Below the pieces are notes generated by a model, which ran no database searches, had not been told where the DNA came from, and saw only the letters and a program-made list of their open reading frames with translations. Position numbers and translations under genes: made by a program. Positions 35,284 through 43,216 of a DNA stretch of 64,000 nucleotides are shown here, piece by piece; position 1 is the stretch's first letter, and every line of letters starts with the position of its first letter. Origin of the DNA: Variovorax sp. PCZ-1 (GTDB lineage Bacteria > Pseudomonadota > Gammaproteobacteria > Burkholderiales > Burkholderiaceae_C). The stretch lies in assembly GCF_018413605.1 (NCBI RefSeq), contig NZ_JAHCDN010000001.1:806001-870000 (forward strand). The letters run 5' to 3'.

Positions 35284-35679
35284 TCAAGCCTTCGGTGGCC
35301 GATGCAGCGCGCAAAGCTTGTTGCCATCCGGGTCACGCAGATAAGCCAGATAAATCTTGCCCGTTGGCCCTTCGCGAAAGCCCGGCGGGTTTTCACAAGT
35401 CACGCCGCCATTGGCCACACCCGCCGCATGCCAAGCATCGCCTTGGCTTGCAGACTGCACCGCAAAGCCAATCGTGCTCCCATTGCCATGCGTGGCCGGC
35501 TCGCCATTGAGCGGCTCCGTGATGCCGAAAGTGCCGGTGGGCGTGCGATAAAAATAGCGGTTCACCACACCGTTGTGGTGATGCATACCCGGCTTGATAT
35601 CCAGCGCGCCCAACACCGCGTCATAAAACTTCTTGGATCGCTCTAAATCATTCACACCTAAAACCACATGACTGAACAT
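35284..35679 (-). CDS. VOC-family (glyoxalase/bleomycin resistance-like) protein
   Basis: 131 residues from the ATG at 35679 (MFSHVVLGVNDLERSKKFYD), preceded by AGAAGGAGACAACG, a strong ribosome site. The VOC metal-binding positions can be read as His4 in MFSHVVLGV, and Glu in EGPTGKIYLAYLRDPDGNKL with the DPDGN beta-turn typical of the fold. The family includes glyoxalase I, dioxygenases and antibiotic-sequestering proteins; this short single-module version with a PGMHHHNGVV segment is of unknown activity. It stands alone between a defence locus and the tRNA/DNA enzymes. Confidence 0.9.
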   Translation of the reverse strand: MFSHVVLGVNDLERSKKFYDAVLGALDIKPGMHHHNGVVNRYFYRTPTGTFGITEPLNGEPATHGNGSTIGFAVQSASQGDAWHAAGVANGGVTCENPPGFREGPTGKIYLAYLRDPDGNKLCALHRPPKA

Positions 35680-35858
35680 CGTTGTCTCCTTCTTAGAAGC
35701 CCGACGCGGGCTGATGCAGGATCGTAACAAGTTTGCGCAGAACGGAGTCATTCAGAGAGAATCCAATGCTCTTTCTGCATTAGCATTCAATACAGGCGCG
35801 AGCTAGCTGCATAGAAAGCCGAGCGAAATTTCAGATTGACACTATTTCCCAACTAGAT

Positions 35859-37862
35859 TCAGCTAGTTTTTTTCACTATGAGTTCATTGAGTAAATCATC
35901 GGCCAAACTCGATACCTTTTTTGAGTCATTAAATGTTAGTACAAAGTTAAACATCTTATCTGTGTCCACTACCGGAGAAGTACCTGCAATTAACTTGGTA
36001 ACCTTAGTGAAAATCATTGGTTCGTTGTAATGCGAGGTAGGTTCATCGCCAAGAACTTCTGGAGATTTGAGTGTGGGAAGATTGGAACGACTTTTTGTAG
36101 ATGGCCAATCTATCCTAGATTTCTGAATTACCAGTGGATCTTTCTTGCTTTGTAAAATTTCAAGTATGGAACTGTAAGGACCAGCTATATCAACAATAAT
36201 TCGAGGTTTGTTTGAATTTGTTGGTCGAACGATGATTGCTTTGATTGCTTCAAATTCAGATGAAACATCCGTGCTGACTGGGGTATGCTTTTCAAGCTCA
36301 CCGATCAAATCTAATTTATCTTCCAAATCAACATCAGGAAAAAAGATAAAAGTCCTGTCGAAAGTGCAAGCCCTTCTGAGTCGAATCTCCTCTGCTGTAA
36401 TGTCAACATCCATTTTTCGGTAAGACTGTTCTGCGTATTGATTGAATGCCTTGGCGACGGGAAGAATACAGAACTCACGAAAAGCAAGTGGATCTATATC
36501 GTAGATTTGATCTAGAACATTAGTAAAGCGCGATACTTCTTTTCGCTCGAAAAGCGTGCCGATAACTTTTTCAAGTTGAGACTTTCCTTCGGTGCACAAG
36601 TACTGTGCGGCGAAATATTCGGCCAACGATTTGTGAGACCAGCGATACGAATCGCCGTCTTTCACGAAGACAGGTACTGCGCGGACGACATCATCTAGAA
36701 AACTACTTTCAGGGAAGGAAGTTGCATTACAGACGCCTTTAGCAGTTCGTATCCACTTTAGCACTGTATCAGTATCTCCCTCTATTTCGCCTTTGAGAAC
36801 TGAAACAAATCCTATGACGCGTAGAATTCTGTGAAATGAGTCGATATCAAGGCCACTTTTCTTTTCCCTAGTGTTGTAACCGTCTTTAGATGCGTCATGC
36901 CAATCAAATAATGCATCGAATACTTGCCTGTAAAAGACATGCTTCTTTAATGGTACGCTCTGCTTATACTCAAAACTTCGATAGAGTAAGCTTGTCAAAA
37001 GTGGGTTTTTCAAAAACTCATGTACTGGGCGATACTCAGGGCGGTCTAGTGTGACGATTAGCTGCTCTGAACGACCGCCTTTGTCATCATATTTCCGAAT
37101 CAACTCGAAAGATTCATCTTTTTTAAGCGGTTTTATCGAAAAATGCTTAAAAGACGAAAATGCAAGCAATCCCGATTCTGGGCGTGATGTAATTACATAC
37201 GTAATGTCAGGAAATTTCTCAATTAAATTCTTTATGTCGCGCGTTACCGTTTCTCGATGACTTAATGGAATCTCATCGTATCCATCAAAAAAACAAACTA
37301 TATTGCTTTTTCTGAAGAGGCGTTCGATTTGTTTTTTTGATATTTTTGGTTCTTCGTCTGCTAGCGAAGAGGGGTTCAACTGCTTTTGGATATACGTTAA
37401 GACATCTTGGGTAGAGGAAAGATGACGTAATTCAATGAAAAACGGAATCGCATAACAGGATTTCACACACTGCAGAAATAAAAACTTCGTTATGGTCGAT
37501 TTCCCCATCCCGGCGGTATCGTTAATCAGTGCTCTTTTGGTTTTCGGTAAAAAATCGGGATTGAATCTGTCTAAGAGAAGTAAATCTTTGTCCTGCGCCT
37601 TAATCATATGAGGGGTAATGGTGAGTGGTATGTACAAATCTTCCAGTCTCTTCTGATGACCAAATACGATAGTACTCAAGCACCCATGTTTTTCAGTTTG
37701 TTGAGATAAGTACTGTGAAAATCTATCAGTAAACAAATCTATGGTTGCAGTGGTCAGGCTTCTCAGTCCAGCAAGCGCTGACGTAGTGATCGGCTTGACT
37801 AACGTGGTAATCGCTGCTTTTGTAATTCCAAACGCGAGTGTTTCTTCAGCACCTGTTGCCAT
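35859..37862 (-). CDS. NACHT-domain NTPase, probable antiphage (bNACHT-like) protein
   Basis: 667 residues. A short helical N-terminus (about 1-60) is followed by a STAND-type NACHT module: Walker A NDTAGMGKST (114-123), Walker B with acidic run IVCFFDGYDEI (188-198) and sensor YVITSRPES (222-230). A winged-helix-like and helical middle region follows, then a C-terminal region of about 150 residues (from about 515) with no repeats I recognise. Single-protein NACHT NTPases with short C-terminal domains are known antiviral proteins; the role here is inference. The gene is strikingly AT-rich, starts 18 bp behind the helicase stop, and has a good AGGAAGAAG site. Acquisition by transfer is likely. 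Confidence 0.85.
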   Translation of the reverse strand: MATGAEETLAFGITKAAITTLVKPITTSALAGLRSLTTATIDLFTDRFSQYLSQQTEKHGCLSTIVFGHQKRLEDLYIPLTITPHMIKAQDKDLLLLDRFNPDFLPKTKRALINDTAGMGKSTITKFLFLQCVKSCYAIPFFIELRHLSSTQDVLTYIQKQLNPSSLADEEPKISKKQIERLFRKSNIVCFFDGYDEIPLSHRETVTRDIKNLIEKFPDITYVITSRPESGLLAFSSFKHFSIKPLKKDESFELIRKYDDKGGRSEQLIVTLDRPEYRPVHEFLKNPLLTSLLYRSFEYKQSVPLKKHVFYRQVFDALFDWHDASKDGYNTREKKSGLDIDSFHRILRVIGFVSVLKGEIEGDTDTVLKWIRTAKGVCNATSFPESSFLDDVVRAVPVFVKDGDSYRWSHKSLAEYFAAQYLCTEGKSQLEKVIGTLFERKEVSRFTNVLDQIYDIDPLAFREFCILPVAKAFNQYAEQSYRKMDVDITAEEIRLRRACTFDRTFIFFPDVDLEDKLDLIGELEKHTPVSTDVSSEFEAIKAIIVRPTNSNKPRIIVDIAGPYSSILEILQSKKDPLVIQKSRIDWPSTKSRSNLPTLKSPEVLGDEPTSHYNEPMIFTKVTKLIAGTSPVVDTDKMFNFVLTFNDSKKVSSLADDLLNELIVKKTS

Positions 37863-37880
37863 ATCTTCTTCCTGTCTTGG

Positions 37881-39707
37881 TTAATTTGATAAACGTAGTT
37901 TCTGACTAAATAGACTTTCGCTATGCGCGCCGATGAAAAGCTGCTGCGTAGCCCTTGTCGCCGCCACATAAAACACCCTCGCCGCTTCCTTCTCATCTTC
38001 CCCCGGCGCAGGCATGTGGCCAACGCCGGGTAGGGCGACGATGGGGAATTCGAGGCCTTTGCTGACTTTCATGGTCATGACTTTGATTTTGTTGCTGGTG
38101 GGGTCAAAGTCGCCGCTGCCTAGGCGGTTTTCTACGGGGAGTTTGCGTTGCGCGAGGATGCTGGCGCAGTCGTTACGAGTTTTGATGTCGTAGCAAAGCA
38201 CAGCCATATCGCCCCAAGCGAAGCCTTCTTTGTGGGCTTGGCTGAGGTGGTCTGCAATTGCGTTGGCTTCTTCGCGCAGGCTGGGGAGTTTGATGATGAG
38301 GGGCGCTGGGCCTTCGCGGCCGCAGCTGATGGGTTTGACGAGGGGGATGCCATCGTCATCTTTGTCTTCGGCGGTGAGCAGGTCTGCGGCCACGAGGCTT
38401 GCGGTTTCTAGGATTTGGCGGGTGTTGCGGTAGTTGATTTTGAGGATGGTGGTGCGGCCTTGGGCTTGGATGCCGACGCTTTTGAAGCTGAATTGTGTGC
38501 TGCGTGCTCTTTCGTAAATGCTTTGCGCGTCGTCATACAGCACGAGCAGGCTGTTGGTGGCGGGGTCAATCATTTGCGTGACGAGTTTGAGCCATTCGGG
38601 GGCGAAATCGTGGCCTTCGTCGATGAGCACGGCTTGGTATTGGCCGCTGGGGATGTGTTTGCGATCCACGGCGTGAATCACGCGCTGCACCATCTCTGCC
38701 ATCTTTGCATCTGTGGGCATGTTTTGCGATGGCAGGCTTTGCCCATAGGTGACGAGTTGCTCGCGACACCATTTATGAAAATGCCGCACATACACACGAG
38801 CGCCCAAGCCCTTTGCCTGCATCACGCTATGGAGCTTGACGCCTAGCGGCTCGTTGAAGCAGAGGATGAGAATAGGCTTGCTGCTCGCCGTGCTGGCCTT
38901 GGCAAGGTATTCTGCGCGGTAGCCCAAGATCATGGTTTTGCCGGAGCCGGCCACGCCGTGAATCACGCGATGACCTTCGCCCAAGCTGCGGGCGAGCTGC
39001 TCTTGCTGAATGTCCATCACGCGCATGATGTCTGGCAGTGCGGCATCTGCATCACTGTCGTCAAACAGCTTTTCTTGAGTTTGCACGCGCACCTGCGGGA
39101 ACATGATCCATCGCACGCGGTCTATTTGCGGCAGGCTGATCGCGCCGCGCATGCCGTAGGGGAACATCTCCCAGAGACGGCTTTGCAGCTCTTCCGCGCC
39201 GACGCTCTCCAGCATTTCGTCTTGGCAAATCACACGTTGGGGCTCTAGCGCATGATGCAGCTCGGCGGCTTCAAACTGCTTGCGGGTGATGTTGGTGAGC
39301 ACCACGCCATAGCTCCATGGGAAAGCGAGCTTGCCTTGATGTTTGCCGTCTGGCTGGATAAGCTGCGGGTCTCGCTCCATGAGCCTGACGACTTCGTGTG
39401 CATAACTTCGTGCCTGCAAGAGCGGGCTGGCCACGGATTTGGGCTGCCCGTCTGGAGAAATCGTCCAAACATCTTGATCAGCCTGGACGATGGTGGGAAG
39501 CTTCCAGTCTTTCACCTCCAGAATCAGCAGCCCGCGAAAGGGGTGCAAGATGACGAAATCAGGGTGCGAATGCTTGGGGCCAATTGGAACGTCATACCAG
39601 AGCAAATAATCGTCGTCTAGCTTGTCTTCCAGGCGTTGCGCCAAACGTCGCTCGCCGCTGGTCATGCGAGAGACGCAACTGCTGAGTGCGGGGATGAGGG
39701 TGGCCAT
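37881..39707 (-). CDS. NERD-domain UvrD/Rep-like superfamily 1 helicase
   Basis: 608 residues. The N-terminal NERD nuclease-related domain shows HPDFVILHPFRGLLILEVKD (Asp50, Glu64-X-Lys66), a PD-(D/E)XK arrangement. The helicase part has Walker A GVAGSGKT (251-258), motif II LIDEGHDF (361-368), motif III LLVLYDDAQSIY, motif IV ILKINYRNTRQI, motif V VSKGLEFPIVALPGVG and motif VI FYVAATRATQQL. NERD-helicases occur in mobile and defence contexts and in repair. The composition matches the host rather than the AT-rich NACHT gene 18 bp downstream, so the two may have different histories even if they are now co-transcribed. Confidence 0.9.
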   Translation of the reverse strand: MATLIPALSSCVSRMTSGERRLAQRLEDKLDDDYLLWYDVPIGPKHSHPDFVILHPFRGLLILEVKDWKLPTIVQADQDVWTISPDGQPKSVASPLLQARSYAHEVVRLMERDPQLIQPDGKHQGKLAFPWSYGVVLTNITRKQFEAAELHHALEPQRVICQDEMLESVGAEELQSRLWEMFPYGMRGAISLPQIDRVRWIMFPQVRVQTQEKLFDDSDADAALPDIMRVMDIQQEQLARSLGEGHRVIHGVAGSGKTMILGYRAEYLAKASTASSKPILILCFNEPLGVKLHSVMQAKGLGARVYVRHFHKWCREQLVTYGQSLPSQNMPTDAKMAEMVQRVIHAVDRKHIPSGQYQAVLIDEGHDFAPEWLKLVTQMIDPATNSLLVLYDDAQSIYERARSTQFSFKSVGIQAQGRTTILKINYRNTRQILETASLVAADLLTAEDKDDDGIPLVKPISCGREGPAPLIIKLPSLREEANAIADHLSQAHKEGFAWGDMAVLCYDIKTRNDCASILAQRKLPVENRLGSGDFDPTSNKIKVMTMKVSKGLEFPIVALPGVGHMPAPGEDEKEAARVFYVAATRATQQLFIGAHSESLFSQKLRLSN

Positions 39708-39799
39708 TAGGAAGATACGTTAACGTAAGTTGCAGGGTGTGTCCAAAAATGATTGTCAGAATTGACAGTGGATGAGGTCTGAGTGGTTTTTATAAGCGC

Positions 39800-39852
39800 T
39801 TTAGCTGTCTCGCCGGCATGAAATCTGCGTAGAGTGCTATGAAATAGATAGT
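39800..39852 (+). repeat. Dispersed CGGCATAGAATCTGCGCA element, intergenic
   Basis: Reads CGCCGGCATGAAATCTGCGT then AGAGTGCTATGAAATAGATA. It lies in the 286-bp gap between the divergent helicase and nucleotidyltransferase genes. The rest of that gap, apart from the promoter at 39936-39970, shows nothing recognisable. Confidence 0.9.
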
Positions 39853-39935
39853 TTGGAGAACCAAACATTCGGTCTATGTTTTTGAAGCCAACGATGATGT
39901 GCTGGAGAGTCTTTGTATTGAGTATTAATGGCTGT

Positions 39936-39970
39936 AAATTATTGATTTTAAATAATTGGCCGTATAAAAT
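39936..39970 (+). promoter_or_regulatory. Candidate promoter with overlapping dyad upstream of the nucleotidyltransferase gene
   Basis: TTGATT (39942-39947), a 17-bp spacer and TAAAAT (39965-39970) form a good sigma-70 promoter, with the start ATG at 39994. The dyad AATTATT (39937-39943) / AATAATT (39951-39957) overlaps the -35 element and could be an operator. The whole stretch is AT-rich. Confidence 0.5.
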
Positions 39971-39993
39971 ACGATTTCAATAAATCAACGGCC

Positions 39994-40947
39994 ATGGACT
40001 ACATCCCTCTCTCCGACAACGCTGCCCGGCAGGTGATTGATTCGTCAACGATTTTTGATGAGTTCATGCGGGTGCAGGTTGCTGCGCGCCCGTATGCGGG
40101 AGGCATGTATTGGAAGCGGCAGGGGGACTATGAGTATTTGGTGAAGACGGCGCCGAACAATCGGCAGAAGCGCTTGGGGGCGCGTTCGCCGGAGGCTGAG
40201 AAGATTTATGTGGAATTCACTTCGCGCAAAGCTGAGCTGGAGGCGCGGCTGGCTTCGCTGCGGGAGCAGCTGAATGATGCGCAGCGGCTGAACAAGGCTC
40301 TGCGGGCGGGGCGTGTGCCGAATACGGTGGTGAGTGTGTTGCAGGCGATTGAATCTTCGGGGCTGGGCGAGCATTTCACGGTGGTGGGCACGCATGCGCT
40401 GTATGCCTACGAGGCGGCGGCGGGTGTGCGCATTGTGCAGGGGGCGTTGGCCACGCAGGATGTGGATTTGCTGTGGGATGCGCGGAGAAAAGTGCAGTTT
40501 GTCTCGGAGATGGCGCGGCTGGATTCTTCGATGCTGCGGGTGTTGCAGCAGGCGGATAAGAGCTTTATCCGTAAAGAGATGCAGAACGAGACGGCGATTA
40601 ACGATAAAGGCTTTGAGGTGGATTTTCTGCGCCGCCAGCCGGTGGATGGTGATCCGCATCCGTTTCGCTTCTCGGGGGATGAGGATGATTTGTGGCCTGT
40701 GCAGGCGGTGCGCGCATCAGTGCTGACAAGCGCGCCGCGCTTTGAGCACATCGTGATTTCAGCGACAGGGCGGATGGTGTTGATGCGCACGGTGGCTCCG
40801 GAGACGTTTGTGGAATTCAAACGCTGGATGGCTGAGAAAGCGACCTACAGAGAAGAGCCCAAGCGCCGCCGCGATCTACGGCAGGCGGCGATTGTGCAAG
40901 CGCTGATGGATGAGGGTTTGCTGATGGCGGAGGCGGGTGTGCGGTGA
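39994..40947 (+). CDS. GSU2403-family nucleotidyltransferase-fold protein
   Basis: 317 residues. The N-terminus (about 1-105) is a helical region with a charged coiled segment (RKAELEARLASLREQLNDAQ). The nucleotidyltransferase-like core follows: HFTVVGTHALYAYEAAAGV with the helix-start glycine, ALATQDVDLLWDARRKVQF giving the D-X-D-like acidic pair, and the third acidic patch at NDKGFEVDFLRRQP. This is the pattern of the GSU2403 (NTP_transf_8) family. Related nucleotidyltransferase-fold proteins act as toxins or in abortive infection, so its position just beyond the NERD-NACHT pair is suggestive. No clear antitoxin gene is adjacent. Confidence 0.83.
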   Translation: MDYIPLSDNAARQVIDSSTIFDEFMRVQVAARPYAGGMYWKRQGDYEYLVKTAPNNRQKRLGARSPEAEKIYVEFTSRKAELEARLASLREQLNDAQRLNKALRAGRVPNTVVSVLQAIESSGLGEHFTVVGTHALYAYEAAAGVRIVQGALATQDVDLLWDARRKVQFVSEMARLDSSMLRVLQQADKSFIRKEMQNETAINDKGFEVDFLRRQPVDGDPHPFRFSGDEDDLWPVQAVRASVLTSAPRFEHIVISATGRMVLMRTVAPETFVEFKRWMAEKATYREEPKRRRDLRQAAIVQALMDEGLLMAEAGVR

Positions 40948-40954
40948 TTGTTAT

Positions 40955-41013
40955 GGCCGTTTAGACTGATCTCCGGCACAGAATATGCGCAAATTGCTAT
41001 CAAATAGATAGTG
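40955..41013 (+). repeat. Dispersed CGGCATAGAATCTGCGCA element, intergenic
   Basis: Reads TCTCCGGCACAGAATATGCG then CAAATTGCTATCAAATAGAT. It fills the gap between the convergent nucleotidyltransferase and GlxA genes; the glxA-like stop codon lies right at its edge. Confidence 0.88.
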
Positions 41014-41014
41014 A

Positions 41015-42007
41015 TTACCTCGCCCGATACCTTGCCGGTGTCTCGCCCACCTCTCTGGCAAAGAGGCGGCTGAAGGTGGCGATGTCTGTGTAGCCTACGG
41101 TTTCTACGATTTTTGCGATGCTCCAGCGGGTGTGGGTGAGCAGGCGCTTGGCCTCTTGAATGCGAGCTTGCTGCAGGAGGGTGAGGGGGGAGTGGCCGGT
41201 CTCCAGTTTGACGCGGCGCATGAGGGTGCGGGGGCTGACGTGGAAGGCTTGCGCCAAGCGGGCGAGGCTGTAGGGCTCTTGCAGGCGCTTTTCTAGCCAT
41301 TGCGCGACGCTGCTTGCGAAGCTTGTTGTTGAGCTGGAGGGCGGCGGGGCGATGAGCTGCGCGTCTGCATACTGGGCTTGGCTGCTGCGGGGCTTGGGGA
41401 GCAGGGCAATGCGGGCGGTGGCGCTGGCGACTTCTGCGCCGAGTGTGCGCTTGATGAGATGCAGGGCGAGATCGAAGGTGGAGGTGATGGCACCGCTGGT
41501 GATGATGGCTCCGTCTTCGAGCAAAACGGCATGCGGGTTGACTTTGGCTTGCGGGTAGCGCGCGGCGAGCTCGCGCGCCATGATCCAAGCGGTGGTGGCA
41601 TGGCGCCCTTGCAAGAGCCCGGCCTCGCCCAGCAAGAAGCTGCCTACGCAGACGGAGGCGATCTGCGTGCCGCGCGCGAAGCTGCGCTGGATGTAGGCCA
41701 GTTCAGGCTGCAGCCGCGCTAATTTTGCAGGCCATTGCGTGCCTTGCACCACTTCTAGGCCGGGCACGATGAGCCAATCGAATTTGCCTCTGGCAAGCTG
41801 CGCGCCGAGCGTGATGCCGCCTGCTGCTGTGATGCTGCGGCCTTGTAGGCTGACGACATGAACTTCTATGGCCGGAGATTTTGAGCGCCGCATGGCATGC
41901 GCTACATGGTTAGCCACGAGTAGCAAATCGGTGATGCCAAAAATCTCGATGCCCATACAGCCGTCGTAGGCGAGCAGGGCGATGCGCAAGGGAGGGGATG
42001 GCTTCAT
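41015..42007 (-). CDS. GlxA-family AraC regulator with DJ-1/PfpI domain
   Basis: 330 residues. The N-terminal part (about 1-195) is a DJ-1/PfpI-like domain: IALLAYDGCMGIEIFGITDL, LIVPGLEVVQGTQ, and the elbow IASVCVGSFLLGEAGLLQGR with a Cys at the nucleophile position. The C-terminal AraC/XylS domain has two HTHs: LARLAQAFHVSPRTLMRRVK and IVETVGYTDIATFSRLFARE, then GETPARYRAR. This is the GlxA architecture, where the DJ-1 part is a ligand-sensing domain. It is divergent from a stand-alone DJ-1 gene at 42108, its probable target. Confidence 0.92.
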   Translation of the reverse strand: MKPSPPLRIALLAYDGCMGIEIFGITDLLLVANHVAHAMRRSKSPAIEVHVVSLQGRSITAAGGITLGAQLARGKFDWLIVPGLEVVQGTQWPAKLARLQPELAYIQRSFARGTQIASVCVGSFLLGEAGLLQGRHATTAWIMARELAARYPQAKVNPHAVLLEDGAIITSGAITSTFDLALHLIKRTLGAEVASATARIALLPKPRSSQAQYADAQLIAPPPSSSTTSFASSVAQWLEKRLQEPYSLARLAQAFHVSPRTLMRRVKLETGHSPLTLLQQARIQEAKRLLTHTRWSIAKIVETVGYTDIATFSRLFAREVGETPARYRAR

Positions 42008-42107
42008 ATGGCTATTATGAACATAAATATGTCGTTATTGCCAAATTTAAATTCAAGCAAATTTTTCCACAATCGCTTGATGCCACTGTGGCACGAAAGG
42101 AAAGATC

Positions 42108-42770
42108 ATGCGTTTATCTATTGTGTTGTTTGACGGCTTTACCACGCTCGATATCGTGGGCGGCTATGAAGTGCTCGCCAATGTGCCGGGCATTGATGTG
42201 GAATTCATCGCAGCCACGCCGGGCTTGGTGAATGCGGATACACGCCGCTTGGCATTGCTGGGTTATCGCAGCTTTGAGCAAACGCAAAGCGCGGATATTT
42301 TGTATGTGCCCGGTGGGCCCGGTGTGGTCAAAGGCTTACAAGATGCAGCGCTGATCAGCACCATCACTCGCTTGCATGCAAGCAGCACGTGGACGATAGG
42401 CATTTGCAATGGCGTGGAGCTGCTTGGCGCTGCGGGCATTCTGCAGGGCAAGCAGGTGACGACGAATTGGTTTGCTCGCGATCGCGTGGCCGCGTATGGC
42501 GCGAAGGTGATGCCTACGCGCTACGAGCGCGATGGCAAGCTGATCACGGGCGCAGGTGTGTCAGCAAGCATTGACGCGGGCTTGTATTTGGCGAGCTTGG
42601 TTGCGGGTGGAGAAGTGGCCAAGACGATTCAGCTTGGAATTGAGTATTACCCCGATCCACCTTTTGGAAATGGCAAGCCGGATACGGCCAGCGCGGGCGC
42701 GCAAGCGATGGTGCGCATGTTTGAGGAATCATCTGCTGAGCGCCTTGAAGAGCTGAAAACGCCATATTAA
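42108..42770 (+). CDS. DJ-1/PfpI-family protein
   Basis: 220 residues, start MRLSIVLFDGFTTLDIVGGY preceded by GAAAGG. The fold signature includes DILYVPGGPGVVKGLQDA, the nucleophile elbow TIGICNGVELLGAAGILQGK with Cys, and NWFARDRVAAYGAKV. It lacks the clear catalytic set of PfpI proteases; the group includes glyoxalase III-like, isonitrile hydratase-like and chaperone members, and the GICNGVELL form with TTNW is close to isonitrile hydratase-like proteins. Divergent from a GlxA-type regulator and followed 13 bp later by a MAPEG gene, it is probably the first gene of a two-gene operon. Confidence 0.87.
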   Translation: MRLSIVLFDGFTTLDIVGGYEVLANVPGIDVEFIAATPGLVNADTRRLALLGYRSFEQTQSADILYVPGGPGVVKGLQDAALISTITRLHASSTWTIGICNGVELLGAAGILQGKQVTTNWFARDRVAAYGAKVMPTRYERDGKLITGAGVSASIDAGLYLASLVAGGEVAKTIQLGIEYYPDPPFGNGKPDTASAGAQAMVRMFEESSAERLEELKTPY

Positions 42771-42783
42771 AAGGACGATGCTC

Positions 42784-43197
42784 ATGACCAATTCTTTGCT
42801 TGCTTTGCTGGGTTTTGCCGCTTGGACGCTGTTACTTTTGATGGGCATCGCTTTACTGCGCTGCTACTACACGCTTTTTCGGGGGCGCTATGCGAACAGC
42901 TTTGCTGTGATGGGCGAAGATGTCTCGCCGTTTTCAGGCCGCTTATGCCGCGCGCATGCCAATTGCTATGAAAATTTACCTGCGTTTGCTGCCATCATTG
43001 CCGTGGCAGCGCTCAGCAGCAACGCTCACATCACAGAGGCGCTCGCGCTCTGGGCGCTGGCTGCACGCTTGGCGCAATCCAGTGTGCATTTGATCTCCAC
43101 TCGCAATCGTGCGGTGATGATGCGCTTTAGTTTGCTGATGGTGCAATGGGTGATTCAGCTGATATGGATAGTTGGGCTGATACGAATACTGTTTTGA
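42784..43197 (+). CDS. MAPEG-family membrane protein
   Basis: 137 residues from the ATG at 42784 (MTNSLLALLGFAAWTLLLLM), chosen over the ATG at 42778 because AAAAGGA is then 8-9 nt away. Four hydrophobic helices and the segments YANSFAVMGEDVSPFSGRLC and RAHANCYENLPAFAAIIAVA fit the MAPEG fold, whose eukaryotic members are glutathione-dependent transferases. Bacterial members are of mostly unknown activity. It sits with a DJ-1 protein under a GlxA-like regulator, which hints at electrophile or carbonyl detoxification as an inference. Confidence 0.85.
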   Translation: MTNSLLALLGFAAWTLLLLMGIALLRCYYTLFRGRYANSFAVMGEDVSPFSGRLCRAHANCYENLPAFAAIIAVAALSSNAHITEALALWALAARLAQSSVHLISTRNRAVMMRFSLLMVQWVIQLIWIVGLIRILF

Positions 43198-43216
43198 CTC
43201 GAAAAGCTTCAAGGCA

